Part shown: one piece after another, positions 18,741-27,348 of the stretch
How positions within the stretch are numbered: position 1 is the first letter of the stretch
Layout of the letters: each line of letters begins with the position of its first letter
NCBI GenBank assembly: GCA_019894875.1
Contig: JAGXNR010000009.1
Coordinates: forward strand, 1 to 64,000
Length of the DNA stretch: 64,000 nucleotides
From: Promethearchaeota archaeon
Lineage (GTDB): Archaea; Asgardarchaeota; Lokiarchaeia; Sigynarchaeales; SOKP01
Direction of reading: 5' to 3'
The notes under the pieces: generated by a model
Databases searched by the model: none
Told to the model about the DNA's origin: nothing
The model's input: the letters and a program-made list of their open reading frames with translations, nothing else
Program-made: the position numbers and the translations under genes

Positions 18741-20762
18741 TTAATCTCCTCCCAAAATACCATCAAGTTCCGCGAATAATTGTGCATCTCGATAATATCT
18801 TATGTCTATTGCCTGAGTAGGACAACACGTGGCACAAATACCACACCCATCGCAGTTTATCTCATCAATAAAAGCACCAATATCGTCCTGAATTTTTATT
18901 GCATTTTTGGGACACTCTTTTTCACATCTTCTACATGAAATACAAAATTTGCTGTCAACTTCCGCTGTAATTAGTTCTATGTCGATTTCTCCGGGTGATG
19001 TTATCTCTGCTACTTTACTTGCTGCCGCTCTAGCTTGAGAGACTGAATAAGATATATTTTTTGGACCTTGAGCAAATCCTGCGATAAAAATGCCTTTTGT
19101 CTTTGTTTCCTGTGGCATTAAACCGAAATGTGATTCTGTAAGAAAACCATATGTATTAGTATCAAGATTTAATAATTTGACAATCTGTTGAGTGCCTTTT
19201 GAAGGGATTGCTGCTGAAGATAACACAACTATATCAGCATCGATTTTTACAATCTGGTCAGTTAATGATGAGTATACACGGACTTTTACGTTTTTTGTTT
19301 CGGGATCTTCGGTGATTTCACCAACTTTACCCCGAATCATTCGAATGCCATTATCTTTAGCTCGATCGTAGTATTCTTCAAATCCTTTTTCAGGGGTTCT
19401 TATGTCGATATAACATATTGTAATGTTCGCATCGGGGAATTCTTCTAAAAGTAATCTTCCATTCTTAAGAGCTAACATGCAACAAACGCCACTACAATAA
19501 GTTCTTTCAGTTTCTCTGCTTCCTACGCATTGAATGAAAACTATTTCTTTTGGTTTTTTCATATCGGAAAGTCTTCTCATGTGCCCTTCTAATGGTCCAT
19601 TAGGGGCAAGCATTCGTTCAAGTTGGACTTGAGTTACTACATTTTCAAACTCTCCATACCCATATTCACCGAAAGGCTCATGTATGTCCCAACCAGTTGC
19701 TATAATGATAGAACCAACCTTAATAGTAGTTTCTGTTGGCACTTGGCTGAAATCAATGGCATCCAATTCACAAGCATCAACACATGAGAAACATTCAACA
19801 CAAGCATTCCTATCTATATCATAAAGAAAAGGTACTGCTTGACCAAATGGTATATCAATCGCTTTTCTACTACCCAGATGTTCATCAAAGAAATTACTTA
19901 CATACACGGGACAGACCTCACTACAAGCTCCACATCCATTACATTCTTCTGTAGTATATCGTGGCTTCTTTTCTATTGTTACATTATAATTACCAACATA
20001 TCCTTCAACTTTTTTGACTTCATGATATGTTAATAATTCGATGTTCTCATTTCTATTTACTTCTAACATTTTTGGGCCGCAAATTCATATAGCACAGTCA
20101 TCAGTAGGAAAAGTTCGGTCTAATTGAGCCATCCTACCCCCAATAGTAGTTTTTTGTTCAACAAGATAGACTTTGATACCTTGATTAGCAAGATCCAGAG
20201 CTGAATTCATACCCGCGATACCACCCCCAACTACCATAGTTGCTTTTTCAACAGGAACCGTTTTAATAGGAACAGGTTCTAATAATCTAGCTCTTTTTAA
20301 ACCACTTTTTATTAATATTTTTGCTTTTTCTGTGGCTTCATCCTTATTGTCAGTACACCATGAGCAATGCTCACGAACATTTACCATTTGAAAGTAATAA
20401 GGATTTAAATCTGTTTTAGCAAGGGTTCCCCTGTAAATGACTTCATGGGTTCGAGGGGTTCAAGCCGATGCTACAATTCTATTTAGGTTCTTTTCTTTGA
20501 TATCCTCTATTATCTCATTTTGAGCGTTATCAGTTCATAGAAAAGCGTTTTTCTTTGCAATTATAACATCATCAAAGTTTTTGGTTGCAAACTCTACGAG
20601 CTCATCACAGTCAACTTTGGAGCGAATATTAACGCCTCAGTTACCAAAAGCAAGGAACTCCCGCTTTTATTGGCATGCATAATATCCAATCCGCATCTGT
20701 TCAGTATCTATATTTTCTTTTATGTCGTTGGATCCAATCCGATGTTCTGGATCATTACTCAT
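18741..20762 (-). CDS. hdrA: Selenoprotein HdrA with four Sec codons (and one in-frame TAA near the N-terminus)
   Basis: Single-length HdrA (673 residues from ATG 20762). Four in-frame TGA codons at 20637-20639, 20535-20537, 20460-20462 and 20085-20087 fall in FGN-U-GVNI, AFL-U-TDN, ASA-U-TPRTHE and DDCAI-U-ICGPK. The double-length paralogues have Cys at each: [32 protein letters not shown]. Other features: HCSW, FAD motif GGGIAG (about residue 175), inserted ferredoxin motifs CNGCGAC and CVECFSC, and two C-terminal [4Fe-4S] motifs (CISCRRC, CDGCGIC). Everything after the first Sec is intact. One problem: the frame between the likely start (MSNDPEH) and the first Sec has a TAA at 20667-20669 (codon 32, after YYACQ). 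It may be a sequence error for a Tyr codon, or a real nonsense change. Confidence 0.87.
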
Positions 20763-20774
20763 TTCTTTTTACAC

Positions 20775-20812
20775 ATCCACCTCGTGTTATTTATACAAGA
20801 CTGTATAATTGT
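20775..20812 (-). promoter_or_regulatory. Promoter region of the Sec-HdrA operon
   Basis: Reading the minus strand, two TATA-like boxes (AATTATACAG about 20812-20803 and TTGTATAAATA about 20798-20788) lie 26-50 bp upstream of the ATG at 20762, and a GAGGTGG ribosome-binding-like sequence at 20781-20775. The arrangement supports the ATG at 20762 as the true start of the Sec-HdrA frame. Placement by eye. Confidence 0.45.
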
Positions 20813-21198
20813 AAATTAATTACTGATTTTAGTAATTATTTTCTTAGGTTTTATTCTTTTTTAAACTTTTTTAATCTTTCTGTTTATGAAGATAATCAGT
20901 TTTTGGAATAGTAATAATTATATTATATCATTTCTACTCTGACTGATACTTTTTGAAAATAATATGCTGGAAAGTAAATGGATATTATTGGTTACGTGAT
21001 CATTTTCATACATTTTTAGCCAGATTAAAAATTTTAATTATTGAAAATCCGAAGAAAATTAGACTTTGATCAGATAATTCTCTGAGATATAAACAGGGAT
21101 TACCTAGAGTGTTTATAATAAATGTTTAAATATTATTTCACCAATATTTCTACTATTAACATTAATATAAAAAAAATTATATTTGAAGATATGAGAAT
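20813..21198. other. Divergent intergenic region, no gene seen
   Basis: About 390 bp between the leftward Hdr cluster and the rightward membrane-protein gene. It is AT-rich, with TATA-like stretches on both strands (for example TTTATAATAAA about 21113 for the rightward gene). A 78-codon frame on the plus strand that enters from 20675 has no similarity and no ribosome binding site and is not counted as a gene. Confidence 0.5.
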
Positions 21199-21996
21199 AT
21201 GACGGATATCTTTATAATTCGTGGTGGTTTCTTCGGATGGGAATTCACTCTTAAACTCGTTTACGTAATACTGGGACTTATCCTCTGTATATATGATTGG
21301 AAGAAGAACAAAAGAAAAGATTATTTCTTAATATTTATATTTGGGACCATTTTGTATATAGGATCTGAAATAATGCTATATTTTTTTGGAGGACGGGTTA
21401 TGCAGGAGAAATTATTATTTGGAACAGATATTTCTTCCATGCCATGGTTATGGATACCCCTATTGTCTTTAGGGGATGTTGTAATGTTAGCGGTTATTGC
21501 ATTATTTTTTGCCGACAGGATTCGAGAAACAGAAACACGCAAAAAATGGGGAATTCTTTTCATAGTATGGTTAGTAGGTAGAGATTTATTACCTTATATA
21601 ATCCTCTTTAGCTTGGGTTCCACCTTTGACACAATTGCTATTGGAGACCCTCTCATTTATTCTAGAAGAAATATGACAGAAACGGGTACATTAATATCTT
21701 TATCACTCTTTGTTGCTATAGGAGTTATCTGGCTTATAAGAACAAATAAGAAATCAAGAAAACGAGGATTATTTATGGTTGGAGTAATGCTTATTCTAAT
21801 GACGGTGTGGTCATTTGGAGAATGGTTCTCAGGTCAACGATGGATCGAGGTTGGTTCGGAGGGTTCTTGGACTCACGCACCACCATTCATAGAATTTGGG
21901 ATGTTCCTATATGATATTGTAATAGAGATGGGGCTTTTTACACTGTGTTTTCTAGCCATTCCTGCTATTTTTAAGTTGATTAAATCCGAAGATTAA
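21199..21996 (+). CDS. Multi-pass membrane protein of unknown function
   Basis: 265 residues, about seven hydrophobic segments (near 14-32, 42-60, 80-100, 113-130, 157-175, 188-205, 232-255), with positively charged cytoplasmic-type loops (DWKKNKRKD, RTNKKSRKRG). A long polar stretch after the sixth helix contains WFSGQRW. No family recognised. It is alone, transcribed away from the Hdr cluster, with an AT-rich leader. Start ATG at 21199 is the first in frame. Confidence 0.7.
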   Translation: MTDIFIIRGGFFGWEFTLKLVYVILGLILCIYDWKKNKRKDYFLIFIFGTILYIGSEIMLYFFGGRVMQEKLLFGTDISSMPWLWIPLLSLGDVVMLAVIALFFADRIRETETRKKWGILFIVWLVGRDLLPYIILFSLGSTFDTIAIGDPLIYSRRNMTETGTLISLSLFVAIGVIWLIRTNKKSRKRGLFMVGVMLILMTVWSFGEWFSGQRWIEVGSEGSWTHAPPFIEFGMFLYDIVIEMGLFTLCFLAIPAIFKLIKSED

Positions 21997-22025
21997 GAAT
22001 TAAAATATAATTCTTTTTTTTAATT

Positions 22026-23051
22026 TTAGTAATTATTACTTAATTTTGGAGAATCAATACTGTTGATGTGTTCTTTATAATAAAGAGATTTATTCAAAAG
22101 ATACTTCTTTGCAAAAGGTCTAAACATCATTGTCCAAAATCGTGTAAATGCCATCTTTTTTCTTACATCATAGAAGTAATCATCGATAGTGTGTCTTTGG
22201 TAATGAAGAAGGGATTGACTTTTGTCAGTAGTCATAAATCCACAATGGAAACCTTTTGTACTGAATGCTTCCTTAGGTAAGAAGTTATTCCCAATACCAA
22301 AAATTTCTAACATTTCATTCAGATATTCCCTGTAAGTAATTCGACATCGTTCCCCTCCAGCGATGTGTATAGTTTCCCCCCAAATCTCTTCGCACTCTAT
22401 TGCATTGGCTAAAGCTAAACCCACATCTTTAGTATCGCATATTTCAATGCAAGTATCTAAAGGCATTTCAAACATTAGCGGATCCATTTGAAGTTTATTG
22501 AGAGAAACGATATAAGTTAAGCGACAAATAACCCATTCTAACCCAGAATTCCTAATAATTTCTTCACATTTTACTTTTTGTTTAGCATATTCATCATCGT
22601 CATTAGGATTAAGTGGGTCATCTGTTCTTATTAAAGGATTTCTTAATCGATCTCCATAAATAGCTACTGAAGAAGTAAAAATAAGTTTTGGTTTTTGTGG
22701 TTGATTTTTAATGGCTTTGACAATATTTAAGGTTCCTCCAACATTAACGGAATGAGCTAATTTAGGATATCTATCAGCAAGAGGAGGGATAATTGCAGCT
22801 ACATGGATAATAACATCACATCCAGAGACTGCTTTTTCTACATCCTTAGGGTTAGTCAAATTCCCCCATATTATTTCTACTTGGTGTTTGAATTTGGTTG
22901 CAATTCGTCGATTTTTTTTATTTTTAATATCAAAAACTCTTATGTCATAATTTCGTTTAATTAATTCTTCTAATGTACTTAATCCTACATTTCCAAATGG
23001 TCCTGTTAGTAAGACTTTCAACTGTGAACTTTTCATATTCTTTAACCTCAA
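22026..23051 (-). CDS. NAD(P)-dependent epimerase/dehydratase, extended SDR family
   Basis: 341 residues. The Rossmann motif GPFGNVG lies near residues 17-23, followed by a DIKN acidic end of the second strand, the VIHVAA motif, SSVAIYGD, and a YAKQK catalytic Tyr-Lys pair. Length and motif order fit extended SDRs acting on nucleotide sugars or sterol-like/isoprenoid substrates. The C-terminal 60 residues are basic and aromatic (RKKMAFTRFWTMMF), which suggests membrane association. A TATA-like box lies about 50 bp upstream (23101-23110). The substrate cannot be told. Confidence 0.85.
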   Translation of the reverse strand: MRLKNMKSSQLKVLLTGPFGNVGLSTLEELIKRNYDIRVFDIKNKKNRRIATKFKHQVEIIWGNLTNPKDVEKAVSGCDVIIHVAAIIPPLADRYPKLAHSVNVGGTLNIVKAIKNQPQKPKLIFTSSVAIYGDRLRNPLIRTDDPLNPNDDDEYAKQKVKCEEIIRNSGLEWVICRLTYIVSLNKLQMDPLMFEMPLDTCIEICDTKDVGLALANAIECEEIWGETIHIAGGERCRITYREYLNEMLEIFGIGNNFLPKEAFSTKGFHCGFMTTDKSQSLLHYQRHTIDDYFYDVRKKMAFTRFWTMMFRPFAKKYLLNKSLYYKEHINSIDSPKLSNNY

Positions 23052-23362
23052 ACCCCAATTACTTATTATATTCGGACATTGTATCCAAATCTTACATAAT
23101 AAATATATAAAAAAACTTGTATTTAAACTTATGGTTTAATCTGATATATCTAAATTCGCAATAATCAGATTTAAGTCATAAAGACTTCTAATCCCATTTT
23201 AGAAAAAAGATTGATAAATTTTGATAAATTTTGACCTAATAAACAACCAAAAACAAATTATAAAGTCATTTCTCCATAATGAAATATATAGGAGTATCAA
23301 CTTTTTAATATCATAAGACTAATTAATAAATTTTAAAAAAAGACAAATTAAGAATAGGAGTT
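23052..23362. other. Intergenic region with divergent promoters
   Basis: 310 bp between the SDR gene (leftward) and the LRR gene (rightward). TATA-like boxes are at 23101-23110 (minus) and about 23281-23291 (plus, AAATATATAGG). A 10-bp unit ttgataaatt is repeated in tandem at 23211-23230. No RNA gene or open frame is recognisable. Confidence 0.45.
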
Positions 23363-24289
23363 ATGGCGAGAGGAAGCGTAGCAATTTTAGATGATGATGC
23401 AGAATCTGATGTAGCAGCTTTCATGTTAGAAGCATGTGGAATAGATACTATTGACTTTTACGGCAATGAAAGAGTTCTCACAAGAAAAAACTTCGAGAAA
23501 AACTACAACGTTCTCGAGAAAATGGTGCAAGTGCGGCAAATAGAAGATCCCCAATTTATCTACGGCATAAACGAATCAAGCAGGGCTCCTTATTTTGTAA
23601 TCGGCTACTTCGCACTCCTAACTGGAGCAAGGATATCAGAAAGATTGCGGAGAGGCATCCTGGAAGCAGCGAAGTGGGAATGTGAAGATGGATACTGGGA
23701 GGATGATGGTTTCGCCCTCAAAAGACGGATATATCTCGATGACTTCCGAGAAAAAATCAGTCTCCATAAAGCAGGACAAAAATTACATACCGCACTCTTT
23801 AAGTATTCAGAGAGAGATTTCATGGAGTCAAAAGTGGTGGTTGGTATTAATCAATTTCGCGATTACTGCGATTATGGAAAAATTCAAGGAGTAAAACACG
23901 TAAACTTGGATGGATGGGGCTTACAAGCAATTCCTTCTGAAGTCTTTGAACTGAATAATTTAAAATCCCTTAGTCTGGAATTTAATGAGTTGAAAGAGCT
24001 GCCCAAAGAAATTTTAAATCTAACTGCATTAAAGCATCTATATATAGATTATAACCTACTTGAAACGCTTCCAGAGTCCATTGGAATGTTATCATCATTA
24101 AGATCTTTATCCATAATACATAATAACGTCTCGTATCTCCCCGAATCGCTAAGAAACTTGAAAAATTTAAAATATATTTATGTCAGGGGTACCAAAATTT
24201 CACGAGCTCCTGCCTTTTTAAAAACTGCTGAGTATGATGAATTAACTAAGACAATTTACTTGCACAATGAAAAAAAAAAATTAAAATAG
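23363..24289 (+). CDS. Leucine-rich-repeat protein with unknown N-terminal domain
   Basis: 308 residues. The C-terminal half (about 175-290) has four to five LRR units of the LxxLxLxxNxLxxLPxxI type (LKSLSLEFNELKELP, LKHLYIDYNLLETLP, LRSLSIIHNNVSYLP, LKYIYVRGTKI). The first 160 residues are a separate acidic domain (MARGSVAILDDDAESDVAAF, SSRAPYFVIGYFALLTG, WECEDGYWEDDGFALKRR) that I cannot assign. No signal peptide; probably cytoplasmic and used for protein-protein contacts. The first 500 bp are richer in GC and use different codons (CTC, GCG, CGG) than neighbouring genes, which hints at a distinct origin. Start ATG 23363 has GGAG upstream. Confidence 0.85.
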   Translation: MARGSVAILDDDAESDVAAFMLEACGIDTIDFYGNERVLTRKNFEKNYNVLEKMVQVRQIEDPQFIYGINESSRAPYFVIGYFALLTGARISERLRRGILEAAKWECEDGYWEDDGFALKRRIYLDDFREKISLHKAGQKLHTALFKYSERDFMESKVVVGINQFRDYCDYGKIQGVKHVNLDGWGLQAIPSEVFELNNLKSLSLEFNELKELPKEILNLTALKHLYIDYNLLETLPESIGMLSSLRSLSIIHNNVSYLPESLRNLKNLKYIYVRGTKISRAPAFLKTAEYDELTKTIYLHNEKKKLK

Positions 24290-24620
24290 TTTTAAAATAG
24301 TTCCTCGTCACCGAGAAAACTATATTTATAAATATTGAATAACTAACTTATGGAAAATACCTATAATGCATTTATGAAAAGAGTTTCAGCTTGAAGTTAT
24401 CTTATTATTTTTTTATTTCCAAGAAGAAGATTAATTTTTTGAAAACGGTTATTTAATTTATGCGAAAAATATATATAAATATATATTATTCTTACATTAC
24501 AAAATAAAACAGAATTCTTACAAATTAGAAACTTATATTATCACAACTTTTAAATATATAGTTTTATATATAGATCGAAGATTGTTAATTAATCTTAAAG
24601 GGGTGAGAAAGCACAAAAAA
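24290..24620. other. Intergenic region, promoter of the small membrane protein
   Basis: 330 bp, extremely AT-rich. Strong TATA-like runs at 24467-24486, 24549-24560 and 24562-24573 precede the small gene at 24621. No other coding or RNA feature is seen. Confidence 0.4.
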
Positions 24621-24743
24621 ATGAACGCTAAAACAATCCACAAGGTCAAAGTGATGTATAAGGTTCTGATGGGAACCATTGGAATCTCAGGTTTAGCTGC
24701 GTTAGCTGTAGTTTTATTGTTGCTTTTTGGTTTATTTATTTAG
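24621..24743 (+). CDS. Small single-pass membrane protein (40 aa)
   Basis: Short frame of 40 residues starting MNAKTIHKVKVMYK, a basic N-terminus followed by one hydrophobic helix (about 18-40) and a stop at 24741. A good GGGGTGAG ribosome binding site lies 13 nt upstream and strong TATA boxes 48-72 bp upstream, which is why I count it as a gene. No homologue is known to me. It sits between the LRR gene and a PadR regulator transcribed toward it; it could be a regulatory or stress micro-protein. Orientation: positive N-terminus inside. Confidence 0.6.
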   Translation: MNAKTIHKVKVMYKVLMGTIGISGLAALAVVLLLLFGLFI

Positions 24744-24813
24744 TAATTTCTTTTTACTTTAAATTAATGGATCAATTAGAATATCTAACAAAGTAGCTGT
24801 AGAATTACGAGTT

Positions 24814-25395
24814 CTAATTAATTTTTAAATTCTTCATTCTTTGTTCAATTTCATCGATAACATTTTGTAGTTTATCGATTATTTTCGAGAGTACTAGTTT
24901 CCGAGTTGAAAGTATCCCCAATTTTTCATCATCAGTCTTATCAATTAAGCTTGTATCTTCGATTAATTCAGGACCGAATAAACTCTCAAAGTCATTGGGA
25001 ATATTTGAATCAGTTATCCCAATTGTTGACATAATCATAGAAAGAAGAGATTTGCGCATATTTTGTTGCCTTTCGATAAGTTTTTTCAAGGTCCTTTTAC
25101 CTTTCAGTGTAATTTCGTATACTTTACGTTCTCTTCTTCCATCCATTTCAGAGATAAATTTGATTAAACCTTTTTCTGTTAATGACGATAAATGTGGGTA
25201 TAAAGAGGAAGCACTTGGATTCCATACTCCATAAGTATCATTTTTGATAATTTGCATTAAGTTATAGCCATGCGAAGCTCCCTTTTCCAACGCTAGAAGA
25301 ATTAATGTGCTGATATGCCCTTTCTTCATAGATTGCTCAATTGCATCAGCAATTTCATCAATTTTTTTTGTTTCATCAGATTTATTTTTACTCAT
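24814..25395 (-). CDS. PadR-family transcriptional regulator
   Basis: 193 residues. The winged-helix core, about residues 25-110, has the PadR signature: LILLALEKGASHGYNLMQII, then SASSLYPHLSSLTEKGLIK and a wing ending in GRRERKVYEITLKGKRTL. A C-terminal helical part (about 150-190) should serve dimer formation. Starts at ATG 25395. PadR proteins repress nearby genes and respond to small ligands; possible targets here are the adjacent membrane-protein genes or its own promoter. Confidence 0.9.
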   Translation of the reverse strand: MSKNKSDETKKIDEIADAIEQSMKKGHISTLILLALEKGASHGYNLMQIIKNDTYGVWNPSASSLYPHLSSLTEKGLIKFISEMDGRRERKVYEITLKGKRTLKKLIERQQNMRKSLLSMIMSTIGITDSNIPNDFESLFGPELIEDTSLIDKTDDEKLGILSTRKLVLSKIIDKLQNVIDEIEQRMKNLKIN

Positions 25396-25493
25396 GTATG
25401 AAAACCTTGGTTAAAATCAAAAAATATCAGATTTAGATATGTCAAATAAAGTAATAATCTAATGAAATAGGTTTTACTGCTTAAAAAATATTA

Positions 25494-26391
25494 TTAATTA
25501 GGTTTTCTCTGCTTACGTTTCCTTGACGTTGACCATCCTCCAGATAATCCTGAGAAATCTAAATCGGAATCACCAAAGGCAATGCCGATTGCGACAAGAA
25601 TAAGTACAACAACAACAGCCACAATCGCTATAATTAAAGATAACAATAATATTCCCTCAATTTTAAAAAAAATATAAATCCAAGGATCTTTTTCATTTTT
25701 TTGAACAGATTTTGCACCATAAAACATTTCTGTTAATGATATTGTCAGGATGTATGCTAAGGAGACAGGGATCGTCAATAAGAAATTCTGTATTTGAAAA
25801 ATGAGAATAAAAACGATTTCCAATATTATTATCCCAATTACAAAAAGAATAATATGAGTCCATAAATACCCTTTCGCAAAAAATCTTTCCCTCAAAACAA
25901 ATCCTATGAAACATGTAATTAGAGTAGCTCCGAGTGAAAGAGTTACAAACATATGGACTTGAGGTATAAAAACTGTATAATATATAATGGGAAGACTTAG
26001 AATTCCTGCTAAAAAACTAAATATAAAGAAAATTACGAGGGTTAATGGTATTTTTCCCCCTTTAGATGCAAAAAATAATACTATGATTAAAATCACTTCT
26101 ATTATATATACAGCGAAAATAAATTCAATTCTTATATAAAGGAAACTAAAGACTATTTCACTCATTAACCAAATTATAGACCCTATTAATATAACAGGTA
26201 AAATTTTATAAAGAAAAATATTTCGTTGCTCAGAAGTAAGAAGATATTTCGTTTTTTTTAGAAACTGGAGAATCTACCCCTTTTACTTCAATTTTATCGA
26301 CAGTATCTTTAACTAATGGAGTACCACAATTAGCACAAACCTTTTTCCCTTTTTCTAATGGCTTTCCACAATTCGTACAGAATTTAGACAT
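25494..26391 (-). CDS. Zinc-ribbon membrane protein, split by a frameshift at an A8 run
   Basis: Two frames belong together. From ATG 26391 a zinc ribbon (KFCTNCGKPL, CANCGTPL) runs to a TGA at 26230. After a run of eight A (26263-26270, minus strand) the +1 frame is open and continues (KTKYLLTSEQRNIFLYK) into the 223-residue membrane protein that otherwise would start at ATG 26165. That part has about six or seven transmembrane helices and a basic tail (TSRKRKQRKPN). Taking away one A joins both parts into one protein of about 298 residues, a common architecture (zinc ribbon plus membrane domain). Either an indel error, a real mutation or slippage at the A8 run. Function unknown. Confidence 0.65.
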
Positions 26392-26472
26392 AATAGGCTG
26401 TATTATATTAGATAATAATTAATAATTCAAGTAAGGCTAAAAAATATATAGGTCCATAAAGATGAACCTTTT

Positions 26473-27210
26473 TTATCTTGGAATTAAATCTGGTTTAAAT
26501 AACACTATAAGTGAAAGAGGAATCACCCAAATTAATATCGAAAAAAGTAGGAACCATTCCAGCAATGGTGTACTATCAATTAGATTTAGTATTGCCACGA
26601 TTAATGGCCCACAGATTCCATAAATTCCTAAAATTTTAGGAATTTTAGTGTCATACAACACAATTAACCACCCCATAAAGAAAGCAGCAAAGGTAAAACC
26701 CCCAAAAGCTAGATATGACATAATTCCATGTGGTCCTTGTCCTAAAACAGATAAACTATCGAAATCGCGATCAGCAGAAAAGATTCCTACACCGATATAA
26801 CCCAGATTTCCGATGATACTAAATAAGAACGCAAAACTACTTAATCGAAAACGCAATCGAGAAAAATGTTGTACTTTTATTTCAGTTCTTTTAGGCAAAG
26901 GAGCAAGTATTTTTTCCATATAAAAGGTGAGTGGAATCGTCATAGATCCTGCGATAATACAGGCGATATCATATAAATAAGGTGCTGGAGTGTGATTAAG
27001 AGAACCAAGATCAGAAATCCAATTATCCCAAATGGTATATCCATCAGGGTCAAGTAATGCTGCAACAATAACTCCTATAACAAGTAATAAAATATATCCG
27101 ATCATAACTATAGACGCTGAAAATTTCATAACTTTATAATTTGTTACAAAATCATAAAATCTTGCTCGAGCTTTATTAATTGAATTACGAATTGACATAA
27201 TGAATTTCAT
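26473..27210 (-). CDS. DUF998-like multi-pass membrane protein
   Basis: 245 residues with about six transmembrane segments. The first (about 29-50) is followed by WDNWISDLGSL, typical of DUF998-type proteins, then further helices with GYIGVGIFSADRD and HGIMSYLAFGG. The N-terminus is amphipathic and basic. No catalytic function is known for the family as far as I can say. It stands alone between the zinc-ribbon membrane protein and the superoxide-reductase-like gene, all on the minus strand. Confidence 0.65.
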   Translation of the reverse strand: MKFIMSIRNSINKARARFYDFVTNYKVMKFSASIVMIGYILLLVIGVIVAALLDPDGYTIWDNWISDLGSLNHTPAPYLYDIACIIAGSMTIPLTFYMEKILAPLPKRTEIKVQHFSRLRFRLSSFAFLFSIIGNLGYIGVGIFSADRDFDSLSVLGQGPHGIMSYLAFGGFTFAAFFMGWLIVLYDTKIPKILGIYGICGPLIVAILNLIDSTPLLEWFLLFSILIWVIPLSLIVLFKPDLIPR

Positions 27211-27348
27211 AATTTATTTATTTTAAATATAATGTAAAAATTTGATTTCACTGAAGGACTGAAAAAAGAGATTAAAGTCACCTAAGTCAAAGTGGAACAA
27301 TTAACAGAAAGAGTAAAAAAAAAAATTAATATCAATTATTACGTATTT

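Noticed and set aside
18264..20762. Sec-HdrA and Sec-MvhD as pseudogenes broken by stops
   Set aside because: All six interrupting codons are UGA, each at a Cys position of the paralogues, the rest of both frames is intact, and a SECIS-like hairpin follows. Only the single TAA at 20667 is unexplained.
20675..20911. 78-codon frame on the plus strand
   Set aside because: It is antisense to the promoter and N-terminus of the Sec-HdrA, has no ribosome binding site and no recognisable motif.
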